Shown here in pieces: positions 16,400 through 25,083 of a stretch of 53,314 nucleotides of DNA. The stretch is from an uncultured Prevotella sp. (GTDB lineage Bacteria > Bacteroidota > Bacteroidia > Bacteroidales > Bacteroidaceae): positions 1 to 53,314 of the forward strand of contig CALUFM010000014.1 in assembly GCA_944319935.1 (NCBI GenBank). The letters are read 5' to 3'. Both the position numbers and the translations under genes were made by a program. A model generated the notes under the pieces. That model made no database searches, was not told the DNA's origin, and saw only the letters and a program-made list of their open reading frames with translations. The stretch's first letter is position 1; each line of letters begins with the position of its first letter.

Positions 16400-17539
16400 A
16401 TGAAGATAAGGGTTTATATGAATCATCTTCCGTGGGATATAGGTCGTTCAACGGATAGAAATATGCGATTATTGTTTAAAAATTTGCAAGATAAGTATGA
16501 AGATTTAGAATTCTATTATCCAAGAAATATCTTGTCCGCTATACTCCCTGTTGTTGGGCATTTTTTTAAAGCTGTAAAAGGACGTATTCTCAAACGGTTG
16601 AGAATACGGAAAAAATTGGGCTTTAGCATAAAAAGAGAAAAACTTATATCTGAAAAAGAATTTACGAAGCAACATTTTGATGTAATATACACTCAGGGTG
16701 TAATACCGCATTATGGAAAAAGTAACATCCCTTTTTTATGTGACTTGTCTTTTATAGACCCTGAAAATACAGATGCAGTCGTAACGAATGAGTCCATTCT
16801 TAGATGGAAAGAACTCATTGAGGATATGGGAAAGGTTGCTAAAGAAAAATGTATAATTAATTTAAGAAGTAATTATTCTTTAAGACTTGTGCATGAATAT
16901 TATCCGGAATATGAGTATAAATTTGTTAATATACCGTTCTTGTTGCCTGATTTAAAGGCAGTATCTTGTGACTACGCTTTGCAGAAACATACGAATATCT
17001 CAAATTTTAAAATCGCATTTGTCGGAGCGCAAGCTAAAAGGAAAGGCATTGACTTATTGGTAAAATCCATAGAGATATTGTACAAACGTGGTGTTCGTAA
17101 TTTTGAATTGCATATAGTCTCGGGGTTCACTGATGGTAAAATAAACATTTCAGATGAACTTCCGATAATCTGTCATGGCACAAGAGATTATTCATACACA
17201 ATGAATATCTTAAAAAATGCGCATCTCTATGTGATGCCATCGTATTTTGAAAGTTTTGGATTGTCTTATGTTGAAGCTATGGCAAATGGTTGTATTGTGC
17301 TTGCAAGAAACTTTGAGCCACAACGTGAAATAGTAAATTATGGAAAGGCAGGTTTTGTCATAAATCTAAATCCTGAAGATATTGCAGATAAAATACAACA
17401 TGTACTGGAAATGGAAGAAGCTCAAAGAAAGGAGTTTGTGTTGAACGGATTGGAATATTTTAAGGGAAAATATGATTATTCCGTTGTTTCAGAACAGTGG
17501 CATGAAGAATTTAAAAGATGTGTAAGCCTGTATAGATAA
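16400..17539 (+). CDS. GT4-family glycosyltransferase
   Basis: The start was set to the ATG at 16400, 15 bp after the previous gene, giving 379 residues. The C-terminal domain shows KIAFVGAQAKRKGIDLLVKS and the motif MPSYFESFGLSYVEAMANGC with the E-x7-E pair of GT4 enzymes. The N-terminal half is divergent and Lys-rich. This is one of the most AT-rich genes in the window. It probably transfers a hexose or amino sugar during repeat-unit assembly. Specificity is not predictable. Confidence 0.86.
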   Translation: MKIRVYMNHLPWDIGRSTDRNMRLLFKNLQDKYEDLEFYYPRNILSAILPVVGHFFKAVKGRILKRLRIRKKLGFSIKREKLISEKEFTKQHFDVIYTQGVIPHYGKSNIPFLCDLSFIDPENTDAVVTNESILRWKELIEDMGKVAKEKCIINLRSNYSLRLVHEYYPEYEYKFVNIPFLLPDLKAVSCDYALQKHTNISNFKIAFVGAQAKRKGIDLLVKSIEILYKRGVRNFELHIVSGFTDGKINISDELPIICHGTRDYSYTMNILKNAHLYVMPSYFESFGLSYVEAMANGCIVLARNFEPQREIVNYGKAGFVINLNPEDIADKIQHVLEMEEAQRKEFVLNGLEYFKGKYDYSVVSEQWHEEFKRCVSLYR

Positions 17540-17555
17540 AGGAAAATGCTTGGTT

Positions 17556-18848
17556 ATGCTTTATACCAGAATTATAGTAATATTGTTGTTTGAATTGGGC
17601 TTTGGCATAAAGTTCAATTTGATTGGAACTATAAGTATAAGTGAGCTTCTACTTCTTTTTTATGTTCCGTTGTTTGTTCTGCCCAAGGTAAAATGGGATG
17701 GGACAAATGACATTAAGAAGATAACCGTTGCATACGCATTGCTTTTATGCTTCCAAATACTTTCTGAATTTATGGTAGGCAACGACTTGCCGAGTGCTTT
17801 GAAAGGGCTTGCTATAACGGTGGTCTCATATTTTCATTTCATGTTTTTGCTGTTTTATTTGTCAAAACAGAAAGTTTTGATTTTAGTGTTGGTTATTTCG
17901 CAGGTGGCTAACTATCTCTTATTTGGTACGGCTATTGAGGAACAAACCGTGGAAAATGTATTGGCTGGTGAGGCTGCCGCATATCTGAAGTTTTATGTAG
18001 CACCACTTGTCACTTTGGCGTTTTTGGCAGTGTCAATGATTTACCGCCACAAGTATTTCCCAATTGTATTCTCAATGCTTGGAATTGTTTTCATATTTCT
18101 TGGCGCACGAAGCAGCGGAGGCATGGCCTTGTTGGCAGGTCTTGTTACATATATGCTTGAACATCGGATATTTACTTTTGATAAGAAAGTGCTTGTTTTG
18201 TCAACGGTTGTGCTGTGCGTGATAGCCTATTCGTTTTATGCGTATTATGTCAGTCGTGTATTGGCGGGGGAAATAACCAGTGGCAACAGCAAGCAAATAT
18301 TCCTGTGTAATAACCCTTATAATCCGTTAGAACTGTTGATTGCTGGTAGAAGTGAGGCTTTAGTTGGTTGGCGGGCGTTCATGGATGAATTCTGGTTCGG
18401 GCACGGTGCGTGGCCGTATGACACGACAGGCCGTTACCAACGTATGATGTTGTCTTTGCATGAAGAGCTTTCAATGACTTCGAGAAGTCAAATGAGTTTT
18501 CACTATCTTATTCCCTCGCATTCTGTGCTGATAGGCAGCGGCATGATGAATGGCGTGTTTGCGTTCTTGACGATGGGATATATTGTCTTATATTTCCTTT
18601 GGAAAGGCTTGCGCACATTTATGAAATGTGAAAACAGATACAAGCTTGTTTTGGTTTTTTATGTGTTCAATCTGTTTTGGACGGCGTTGTTTTCGCCGCA
18701 GTCACATTTTCGCCAAACCATGCCAGTTGCGTTTGCAATTATATTTGTCTTGAGCATGTCCAATGGCAAAGAAAAGCTTTCATTAGACAAGTCAAGGCTT
18801 TCTGCGTATCGTGAGAATATGATGGGGCTGTTGCGGCAGCGCAAATAG
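17556..18848 (+). CDS. Wzy-like polysaccharide polymerase
   Basis: The 430-residue integral membrane protein has about ten or more hydrophobic segments and a larger hydrophilic loop at roughly residues 235-320 (FLCNNPYNPLELLIAGRSEA, GHGAWPYDTTGRYQRMM). This topology is that of O-antigen or capsule polymerases, which show little sequence conservation. It lies among glycosyltransferases in a locus with a flippase and a Wzc-like protein, so a Wzy role fits well. The ATG at 17556 is used, with a TTG 6 nt earlier. The call rests mainly on topology and context. Confidence 0.78.
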   Translation: MLYTRIIVILLFELGFGIKFNLIGTISISELLLLFYVPLFVLPKVKWDGTNDIKKITVAYALLLCFQILSEFMVGNDLPSALKGLAITVVSYFHFMFLLFYLSKQKVLILVLVISQVANYLLFGTAIEEQTVENVLAGEAAAYLKFYVAPLVTLAFLAVSMIYRHKYFPIVFSMLGIVFIFLGARSSGGMALLAGLVTYMLEHRIFTFDKKVLVLSTVVLCVIAYSFYAYYVSRVLAGEITSGNSKQIFLCNNPYNPLELLIAGRSEALVGWRAFMDEFWFGHGAWPYDTTGRYQRMMLSLHEELSMTSRSQMSFHYLIPSHSVLIGSGMMNGVFAFLTMGYIVLYFLWKGLRTFMKCENRYKLVLVFYVFNLFWTALFSPQSHFRQTMPVAFAIIFVLSMSNGKEKLSLDKSRLSAYRENMMGLLRQRK

Positions 18849-18880
18849 GGTTTCGTTTTTTCATTCTTTTTGTTGTTTAT

Positions 18881-19993
18881 ATGAGTTCCAGGCAGAAGAC
18901 AATTTGTTTTGTCACGACGGGTGATATAGCAGCCATAGCCACGGCGAAACGTGCGTTGGGGTTGGCTAATCCTCTTTCCGATTTAGGGTGGAAGGTGTAT
19001 ATTATAATGGAAGATACTAAAGAAAACCGCCATCGTGTATCAATGGAATGTGATGAAAGAACGAATGTTCGTTTCCTTACATATGATTCATCTTTTGATG
19101 AAAGAACTAAGAAGTCGGTTTTGCTGGAAGAAATAAGGCCTGATTATGTTTATTTGTGCGCATTTGTATTTCGGAACATAGTATCGATAAGTTTTAAGTG
19201 CAAGAAATTAGTCGAGCATAGCGAACTGCGTTCGGCCATAAAAGACGTGGCTTGGTGGCGTAGGGGGTATGAACTGTCAAGTGAATATTATTCCTTGTTT
19301 TACGCTGACGGCGTATTGAATGCCAGTGTGTATCTGCAACAGCTAAATAACAAGCGTGCCAGGTGTATTTTCCGTAAGAAGCTTCCGATGTTGTATTTCC
19401 CTTATGCATACAACAAGGACGTATGCAAGACAAGTGTTTGTAAAGACGGCATAGGTTTGAAGAAAGGCGATGAAGATGTTTTTGTAACATACCTTGGTAG
19501 CTTGTCGAGGGCGTATCGCACCATTGACATTGTGAAAGCTGTTAAGAAAATCGGCCGTGACGAAATCAAGCTGTTGCTGTTGGGTGACGGAGACGACAGG
19601 CAAAGGATTCAGGATTATGTTGTTGAAAACAAGCTTGACAGTCAGGTTTGGATGCCAGGTTATGTAAGGGAAGAGGATATATCTGCATATTTCTCGCTTA
19701 CAGATGTATTTGTCTTGCCGATGAACGATACCGTTCAGGACAAGGCGCGTTGTCCAAGCAAGTTGTACATGTATTTGCCGTACAACAAGCCGATAGTAAC
19801 GTCAAAGATAGGCGAGCCGTATGAAGTGTTAAAAGAAAACGGAACATATTATGCCGCCAGCTCTGTTGACAGCCTTTCAACTGCTATCATGAAGGCATTA
19901 AGCAAGAATACTCTTGGGATGAATCCTCTTTGCCATGAGTGGAATGAGCGTGCGAGGCAGTTAGACATATGGGTGAAAAACAGTTTTGAATAA
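18881..19993 (+). CDS. Glycosyltransferase, GT4-like
   Basis: This 370-residue GT-B-type protein has an N-terminal TICFVTTGDIAAIATAKRAL. Its C-terminal domain carries FVTYLGSLSRAYRTIDIVKA and KLLLLGDGDDRQRIQDYV. The usual E-x7-E is replaced by a region reading DKARCPSKLYMYLPYNKPIV, a variant seen in some GT4 and GT1-like capsule enzymes. The acceptor region in the N-terminal half is unusual. It sits 32 bp after the polymerase and 9 bp before the next glycosyltransferase. It probably acts in repeat-unit assembly. Confidence 0.82.
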   Translation: MSSRQKTICFVTTGDIAAIATAKRALGLANPLSDLGWKVYIIMEDTKENRHRVSMECDERTNVRFLTYDSSFDERTKKSVLLEEIRPDYVYLCAFVFRNIVSISFKCKKLVEHSELRSAIKDVAWWRRGYELSSEYYSLFYADGVLNASVYLQQLNNKRARCIFRKKLPMLYFPYAYNKDVCKTSVCKDGIGLKKGDEDVFVTYLGSLSRAYRTIDIVKAVKKIGRDEIKLLLLGDGDDRQRIQDYVVENKLDSQVWMPGYVREEDISAYFSLTDVFVLPMNDTVQDKARCPSKLYMYLPYNKPIVTSKIGEPYEVLKENGTYYAASSVDSLSTAIMKALSKNTLGMNPLCHEWNERARQLDIWVKNSFE

Positions 19994-20002
19994 TTGGAAT
20001 TA

Positions 20003-21112
20003 ATGAACTTGGTGTTTTTTCAAAACTGTGTAAGCCCGCATCAAGTGCCTTACATTAAGGAGCTTTGCCGTGACAAGCGCGTGGAAAACGTGTGTTTGGT
20101 AGTTCCGCGCGTGGACTATCGGCAGCGTGTCAGCATGGGGTGGGACAGTAGTCATCTACTTGACGGCACGCGCGTAAAACTTCTTCTCCAACCTTCTGAT
20201 GACAATGTGAAGAGGTTGCTTATGGCGAAAGACACGTATGCGCTTTTTTCAGGGATAAGAGCTGACAAGGACGTATTCAGATGGTTGAAGCTTAGTTTGA
20301 ATTTTGACGTGAAGCGCGGGATAATAACCGAAGCCCCTTACATATATCGATTCCCTCTGTTTATACATTATATGCGTTTTTTCCTGAGGGATTATATCTT
20401 TGTTCGAAAAATCCAGTATGTTTATGCGATAGGTTCATTGGCTGTGGATTATTACTGTTATTGGAATGAAAAGTGGAAAGTAATACCATTTGCTTATTGT
20501 ACTGACGCAAAAGATTGTGAGTCACAAAAAGGGTGTGAAGGCTTTTTAGAAAGAAAGCTTAGGCTGTTATTTGTTGGTAGTATTGATAAGAGGAAAAATG
20601 TTTTATTAATGCTGAAAGCATTAGTTTCATTGCATGAAGAGAATTTAGAGTTCCATATAATTGGCGATGGCCCTGAGCGTAAGTGTTTGGAAGCATACGT
20701 GCAAAAGAAACATGTTGACAGCGTTGTTTTCCATGGACGCATGGATATGGAAAAGGTTCATGCGATGATGCCTGGCTTTGACGCATTGGTGCTGCCGTCG
20801 CGTTATGACGGTTGGGGAGCTGTCGTTAACGAGGCTTTGCAGTGCGGATTGTACGTGATATGCAGCGACAAGTGCGGGGCAAAGGATTTGCTTGTCAACG
20901 AAAGGCTGGGGCGTGTATTCCATTCAAGAAAGAGTTTGGAGGCATGCTTGTCTGAGGCTGTAAATAACGTTTCCTCGATACGCAAAGGCCGTGACTACCG
21001 GAGGAGCTGGGCTGAGTGCATTTCCGGCAGAACATTGGCCAAGTATTTTGTTGACAGTCTGCAGTCTGTTGGTGATGCCGTGCCGCCTTGGATAGTCGGC
21101 GTTGGCGATTAA
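20003..21112 (+). CDS. GT4-family glycosyltransferase
   Basis: The 369-residue protein uses the ATG at 20003. The N-terminus (NLVFFQNCVSPHQVPYIKEL) is typical of capsule glycosyltransferases that bind the acceptor there. The C-terminal domain has RLLFVGSIDKRKNVLLMLKA, EFHIIGDGPERKCLEAYVQK and the donor motif LPSRYDGWGAVVNEALQCGL, with Asp in place of the first Glu of E-x7-E. Base composition shifts from AT-rich to GC-rich inside this gene, near 20.75 kb. This may be the right edge of the imported cassette. Confidence 0.87.
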   Translation: MNLVFFQNCVSPHQVPYIKELCRDKRVENVCLVVPRVDYRQRVSMGWDSSHLLDGTRVKLLLQPSDDNVKRLLMAKDTYALFSGIRADKDVFRWLKLSLNFDVKRGIITEAPYIYRFPLFIHYMRFFLRDYIFVRKIQYVYAIGSLAVDYYCYWNEKWKVIPFAYCTDAKDCESQKGCEGFLERKLRLLFVGSIDKRKNVLLMLKALVSLHEENLEFHIIGDGPERKCLEAYVQKKHVDSVVFHGRMDMEKVHAMMPGFDALVLPSRYDGWGAVVNEALQCGLYVICSDKCGAKDLLVNERLGRVFHSRKSLEACLSEAVNNVSSIRKGRDYRRSWAECISGRTLAKYFVDSLQSVGDAVPPWIVGVGD

Positions 21113-21134
21113 TGTGTAGCTCGCCTTTTCCCCT

Positions 21135-22247
21135 ATGAAAGTAATCCACTTTGTTGCCGCCATCGACCGCTCACTGGGCGGGGTGTCCATATACATGCAA
21201 CTGCTGGCGAAAGAGTTGGGCAAGATAGTTGACTTGCATGTTGTTACGCATGGTTCGTCTAATCCTGTAAAGATTGAAAATGCTACGGTTCATTATATAG
21301 ATTCTTCGTTGTTTGGCGGGATGAAACGAGGGTTCATGGCTTTGCTTGACGGTATTCGGCCAGATGTTGTGCATGTAAACGGCTGTTGGATGCCGCAATG
21401 CGCTTTGGCGCAAAGATGGGCGCAACAGGCGGGATGCAAGGTCGTGCTGACGCCTCACGGAATGCTTGAGCCGTGGATAATCAAGAGGCATTATTATACG
21501 AGGAAACTGCCGGCTCTTTGGCTTTACCAGAAAAAGGCATTGAGAGAGGCCGAGGCTTTGGTGGCTACTGCCGAAAGCGAGAAAGGCAACATCCTGAAGT
21601 TAGGCTATAATCCGAATGTCTGCGTGATAGCCAACGGCATCGACGTTGATGCCGTCAAGATGAAAATGTCTTGGAAGCGCACACGCCGCATCGTGTTCCT
21701 TTCGCGCGTGCATGTCAAGAAAGGCATAGAAATGCTTATTGAGGCGGTGGCGAAGTTGGGAAACGAATTGAAAACGTATGAGGTTATTGTCGCCGGCGAG
21801 GGTGAGGCGGGTTATGTGGAAGCGTTGAAAGATAAAGTAGCCGCGGCCGGCATGGGCGATATGGTGCGTTTCGTTGGCGGCGTGTATGGCGAAGACAAGT
21901 GGAACTTGCTGAGAAGTGCCGACGTGCTTGTGCTGCCTACGTTCTCTGAGAATTTCGGCATCGTGGTGGCTGAGGCTCTGGCTTGCGGCACGCCGGTCAT
22001 AACTACCAAGGGCGCGCCTTGGGGCGACCTTGAGGAGTGGGGCTGCGGATGGTGGATAGAGCGCAGTGTTGACTGCCTTGTTGCGGCCATGAAAGACTTT
22101 TTGGCCTTGACCGGCGACGAGCTTGAGCGCATGGGGCGCATGGGGCGGCGGCTTGTCGAGGCTAAGTATTCGTCAAGGCGAATGGCCGCTGACATGTTGG
22201 CGTTGTACCGGCGGTTGCCGGATGATGGCAAAACGCACTGCGGTTGA
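21135..22247 (+). CDS. GT4-family glycosyltransferase
   Basis: The 370-residue protein starts KVIHFVAAIDRSLGGVSIYM and has the histidine-containing motif VLTPHGMLEPWIIKRHYYTR, often seen in capsule hexosyltransferases of this family. The donor site reads LPTFSENFGIVVAEALACGT, a full E-x7-E. Codon use is GC-richer than in the preceding genes, closer to the genome background. It follows the previous gene by 22 bp and is followed by a repeat-filled gap of almost 700 bp, so it may end a transcription unit. Confidence 0.9.
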   Translation: MKVIHFVAAIDRSLGGVSIYMQLLAKELGKIVDLHVVTHGSSNPVKIENATVHYIDSSLFGGMKRGFMALLDGIRPDVVHVNGCWMPQCALAQRWAQQAGCKVVLTPHGMLEPWIIKRHYYTRKLPALWLYQKKALREAEALVATAESEKGNILKLGYNPNVCVIANGIDVDAVKMKMSWKRTRRIVFLSRVHVKKGIEMLIEAVAKLGNELKTYEVIVAGEGEAGYVEALKDKVAAAGMGDMVRFVGGVYGEDKWNLLRSADVLVLPTFSENFGIVVAEALACGTPVITTKGAPWGDLEEWGCGWWIERSVDCLVAAMKDFLALTGDELERMGRMGRRLVEAKYSSRRMAADMLALYRRLPDDGKTHCG

Positions 22248-22298
22248 CGGTGTTTTGCGTTGCAAGACATGGCCTTTGGGCGTGCGAAAGGTGGCATG
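22225..22298. repeat. GCAAAAGGC-word repeat cluster
   Basis: GCAAAACGC, TTTTGCGTTGCAAGAC and GGCCTTTGGGCGTGCGAAAG words overlap the glycosyltransferase stop codon. Confidence 0.5.
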
Positions 22299-22367
22299 TC
22301 AGAAATGATGATGGCTGTTGGCGGGTTCTGTTCTTGTTCAATGAATGTTTTTCATGGTTTTTGTTTC

Positions 22368-22514
22368 ATCTGTCAGCTCGCGTTGTAAATATCTGGCTCG
22401 CAGAGAGTTACGGGCTGACAGATGATATGGGCGTCTGTCAGGAACAGTAATTTGCCTGTCAGCGTGTAAGTGCTTGTTTTTCAGTGTGATACATGCAAAA
22501 CTGACAGATGACAG
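22368..22514. repeat. CTGTCAG word array
   Basis: Five or six copies of CTGTCAG or CTGACAG lie within 150 bp. One pair, ATCTGTCAGC near 22368 and GCTGACAGAT near 22414, can form a 10-bp stem. No gene is seen here. Confidence 0.6.
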
Positions 22515-22575
22515 ACAAGAACAAGGAAAAATTGCAGAATTGTTTTTCTGGATATTCGCAAATTGCCAATGTCTA

Positions 22576-22668
22576 TTGTAGAGACGCAAAATATTGCGTC
22601 TCATGGTACGCCAAGACAAGGAATGTCATTGTTGTGCATCGGAGACGCAATATTTTGCGTCTCTACAA
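22576..22668. repeat. Paired GTAG-hairpin (REP/BIME-like) element, GAGACGC family
   Basis: A perfect 27-bp inverted repeat occupies 22576-22602 and 22642-22668 around a 39-bp core. Each arm is TTGTAG followed by a hairpin, GAGACGCAA-AATA-TTGCGTCTC. The GTAG tetranucleotide at the hairpin foot is the hallmark of REP sequences moved by RAYT (TnpA-REP) proteins. No such transposase gene is present in the window. Confidence 0.75.
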
Positions 22669-22710
22669 AAGGAAATGCGTACATTCATATAAGTTTTTTC
22701 ATGCGGCATG

Positions 22711-22900
22711 TCTTTCAATCTTTCACCATGGCGTATAACGCATTGTGTTACAGGTGTTTCCGTGGTGAAAGATATGGCAGCCAGTATTCCACTATCTTTC
22801 ACCTTTTCGCATGAAGAGTGAAAGACGGTGAAAAGTAAAACGATGTATCTTTCACTCGTAAGTTCTTGGTTTACTGTGGATTGCGGCGAAGGTGAAAGAT
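22711..22900. repeat. GTGAAAGAT / ATCTTTCAC word array
   Basis: Copies on both strands lie at 22718-22727, 22764-22773, 22794-22803, 22816-22826, 22847-22856 and 22891-22900, with weaker copies at 22712 and 22826. The last copy ends 29 bp before the start of the HTH-array protein. A related array lies at 30152-30332. Confidence 0.7.
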
Positions 22901-22929
22901 TGAAGGATAAAAACTAAGTTTTCTGAGGA

Positions 22930-24246
22930 ATGGATAGTTTGGCCATTCGCCAAGATTTAGATTGTTCTTTGTCTGCGAGGGAGCGTGCGCGCCTGTTGCG
23001 CCGCCACGCCTTGCATTGCAAGTACGCGAGGGCTGTTGAGCTTTACGCTGACACCGACATGGCTCTTGGCAAGATTGCCGAGGAGTGCGGGGTGAGCGTC
23101 GGCGGGCTGGGGCAGTACCTGCGCAGGTATTGGCGTGAGTTGGTGCTGCGGCGCAACGGCATGTCGGCCGGCGAGGGAGATGCGCATGGCGTGAAGATAA
23201 TTCAGGCTGGCAGGCAGAATGCGCTTGCGCACGAGAAATACAAGAACGCCGTGGCGGCTTGCGACTCGTTGGAGTACATCGACTTGAACGTGTCGCAGGT
23301 GGCGCGCAAGTACGGATTTGACCCTACGGCCTTGGCCAACTTCATGCGCGTGCATTATCCCGACACGCTGACTAGGCGTGAGGAGGCGCGCCGCAAGTTG
23401 GGCATAAACGACAACCTGTGGCATGGAGCGCGCCCCGAATGCGTAAAGCAATACGCCGAGGCCGTGGAGCTTTACCGCTCCACCGACATGACCGTGCCGG
23501 AGATTGCCGACAAGTGCGAGGTGTCAGAAAGCGGGCTGAGCCAGCACCTGCGCTTTTACCATAAAGACGTGCTTGAGCGCAAGAGGCTTGAGCGGAAGTC
23601 GGCCAAGGAGGCTGGGGAAAAGGAGTTTGGCCGCTTGCTTGGCAATGGTCGCAAATACAGGCCTTCGGCGGAAACGGAAAAGAAATACGCCGAGGCTTTG
23701 AAGCTTTACAAGGACACGGCACTGACGGTGAAAGACATCGTGCGGCAGACGGGTGTTACGGCTGAAGGCTTTCGGGCTTACCTGCACAAATGGCACAGGG
23801 ATTTGGTGTTGGAGCGTCTTGGCGTATCAGGCGACGTTGGCGCGAATGCCGACTTGCGCGGCGAGCGGCGGCGGGTGAAGACTACCGCCGCAAAATACGC
23901 CGAGGCCATCGACAGCCTGAAGCGCAAGCCTCGGCCAGTGGCCAAGGTGGCGGCGGAGTTCGGCTTTAACCCCGAAGTTTTTCGGGCTTATCTGCGCAAG
24001 CATGAGCCTGAGCTTGCGCTCCGGCACGGCAGGGCGCGCATGGAGAATGGCCGGAGCGTGTCACGTGCGGGCATGGAAAAATACTCTGAGGCTGTCCGCC
24101 TGTATGCCACGACAAAGGAGAGCATGCGCTCGATAGCTGCGCGGTTGGGGTTGGTGTACAAGACGGTTGACAACTTCGTGCGCCGTAATTGCCCTGACGT
24201 GACTGCGCGTCACAACGAACTGTTGAGGCAAGCAGGGGATATTTAG
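22930..24246 (+). CDS. Tandem HTH-repeat protein (six modules)
   Basis: The 438-residue protein contains six copies of a module of about 45 residues, at roughly 31-75, 103-149, 173-217, 252-296, 322-365 and 384-427. The consensus is KYAxAVxLYxxT, six residues, IAxxxGV, four residues, LxxYLR, then xxPxLVLxR. The middle of each module looks like a helix-turn-helix of the transposase or homeodomain-like kind. Linkers are rich in Arg, Lys and Glu, and no catalytic domain is visible. It probably binds DNA in an extended, multi-site way. It is GC-rich and sits alone between two repeat-filled gaps inside the polysaccharide locus, directly after the GTGAAAGAT array. I do not recognise a named family. 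Confidence 0.8.
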   Translation: MDSLAIRQDLDCSLSARERARLLRRHALHCKYARAVELYADTDMALGKIAEECGVSVGGLGQYLRRYWRELVLRRNGMSAGEGDAHGVKIIQAGRQNALAHEKYKNAVAACDSLEYIDLNVSQVARKYGFDPTALANFMRVHYPDTLTRREEARRKLGINDNLWHGARPECVKQYAEAVELYRSTDMTVPEIADKCEVSESGLSQHLRFYHKDVLERKRLERKSAKEAGEKEFGRLLGNGRKYRPSAETEKKYAEALKLYKDTALTVKDIVRQTGVTAEGFRAYLHKWHRDLVLERLGVSGDVGANADLRGERRRVKTTAAKYAEAIDSLKRKPRPVAKVAAEFGFNPEVFRAYLRKHEPELALRHGRARMENGRSVSRAGMEKYSEAVRLYATTKESMRSIAARLGLVYKTVDNFVRRNCPDVTARHNELLRQAGDI

Positions 24247-24335
24247 TAGTTAAAGTAGTTAAAGACAAATGTCTTTTTCTTTTTTAGTAGTTAAAGTAGT
24301 TAGAGGAGTTAAAGTAGTTAAAGACAAATGTCTTG
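24244..24335 (+). repeat. GTAGTTAAA tandem repeat
   Basis: Two blocks of GTAGTTAAAGTAGTTAAAG, each followed by ACAAATGTCTT, begin at the stop codon of the HTH-array gene. The unit is 9 bp and recurs at seven other sites in the window. Confidence 0.75.
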
Positions 24336-24371
24336 TTGCGAATAGCTTGAGCAGTAAACTGCAAATCGCCG

Positions 24372-24454
24372 CCGTAGGGGCGGACCCGTGTGTCCGCCCT
24401 ATCAAAAGCGAAGAAGTAAAAATGGAGGGCAGACACATGGGTCTGCCCCTACGG
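24372..24454. repeat. Paired GTAG-hairpin (REP/BIME-like) element, GGGCGGAC family
   Basis: CCGTAGGGGC at the left end and GCCCCTACGG at the right end flank two hairpins (GGGCGGAC-CCGTGT-GTCCGCCC on the left, a GGGCAGAC variant on the right). Its translation gives the spurious peptide VGADPCVRP. Confidence 0.75.
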
Positions 24455-24533
24455 AGGCAGTTCGCAGTTCGTTTGCATAATCATAATGAATGGGGGCTTT
24501 GCTGACATTCATTCAAAATAATTCATTCGTAAG

Positions 24534-25079
24534 ATGTCGGATTTGTATCGTTTCAAGTCTCCATACGGCACGGCCAACCGTGTGATGCGGATGTTGTGGA
24601 CGGTGTGCTGGGCGTTGCTTGCCCGCCCTTTTCCAAAGAGTACGCTGATGCCTTGGAAGCGTTGCCTGTTGAGGCTGTTCGGGGCTGACATAGCCGGCAC
24701 GGCCAATGTATACGCCTCGGCCAAAATCTTCATGCCGTGGAACTTGGTGATGAAAGACCATGCTTGCCTGGCGTCGGGCGTTGACTGTTATAACGCCGCG
24801 AAAGTGGTGTTGGGTGTCAATGCTACGGTGAGCCAGCGCGCGAGTCTCTGTACGGCTTCGCATAATATTTCGTCACCCCGCCATGAGCAGACGGAGCGGC
24901 CAATTTATATTGGCGACATGGCCTGGGTGGCCGCAGAGGCTTTTGTTGGTCCGGGTGTGTCGGTAGGCGAGGGTGCGGTTGTCGGCGCAAGGGCGGCCGT
25001 GTTCAAGGATGTCGAGCCGTGGACGGTGGTTGGCGGCAATCCCGCAAAGTTCTTGAAGAGAAGAGAGATTAAAGATTAG
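24534..25079 (+). CDS. WcaF-like sugar acetyltransferase
   Basis: The 181-residue enzyme belongs to the hexapeptide-repeat acetyltransferases close to WcaF. It starts SDLYRFKSPYGTANRVMRML and has the basic N-terminal segment KSTLMPWKRCLLRLFGADI. Left-handed beta-helix repeats follow, with the catalytic-type histidine in CTASHNISSP. The ending VVGGNPAKFLKRREI is the usual acyl-acceptor cap. It should O-acetylate a sugar of the polysaccharide using acetyl-CoA. It ends 4 bp before the next glycosyltransferase, so the two are one operon. Confidence 0.88.
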   Translation: MSDLYRFKSPYGTANRVMRMLWTVCWALLARPFPKSTLMPWKRCLLRLFGADIAGTANVYASAKIFMPWNLVMKDHACLASGVDCYNAAKVVLGVNATVSQRASLCTASHNISSPRHEQTERPIYIGDMAWVAAEAFVGPGVSVGEGAVVGARAAVFKDVEPWTVVGGNPAKFLKRREIKD

Positions 25080-25083
25080 AACC

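Noticed and set aside
22576..22668. Small insertion sequence or MITE of a DDE transposon
   Set aside because: I see no target-site duplication, and the GTAG-foot hairpin structure fits REP elements better.
24269..24505. Open frame containing VGADPCVRP
   Set aside because: Again the translation of a REP-like element and GTAGTTAAA repeats.
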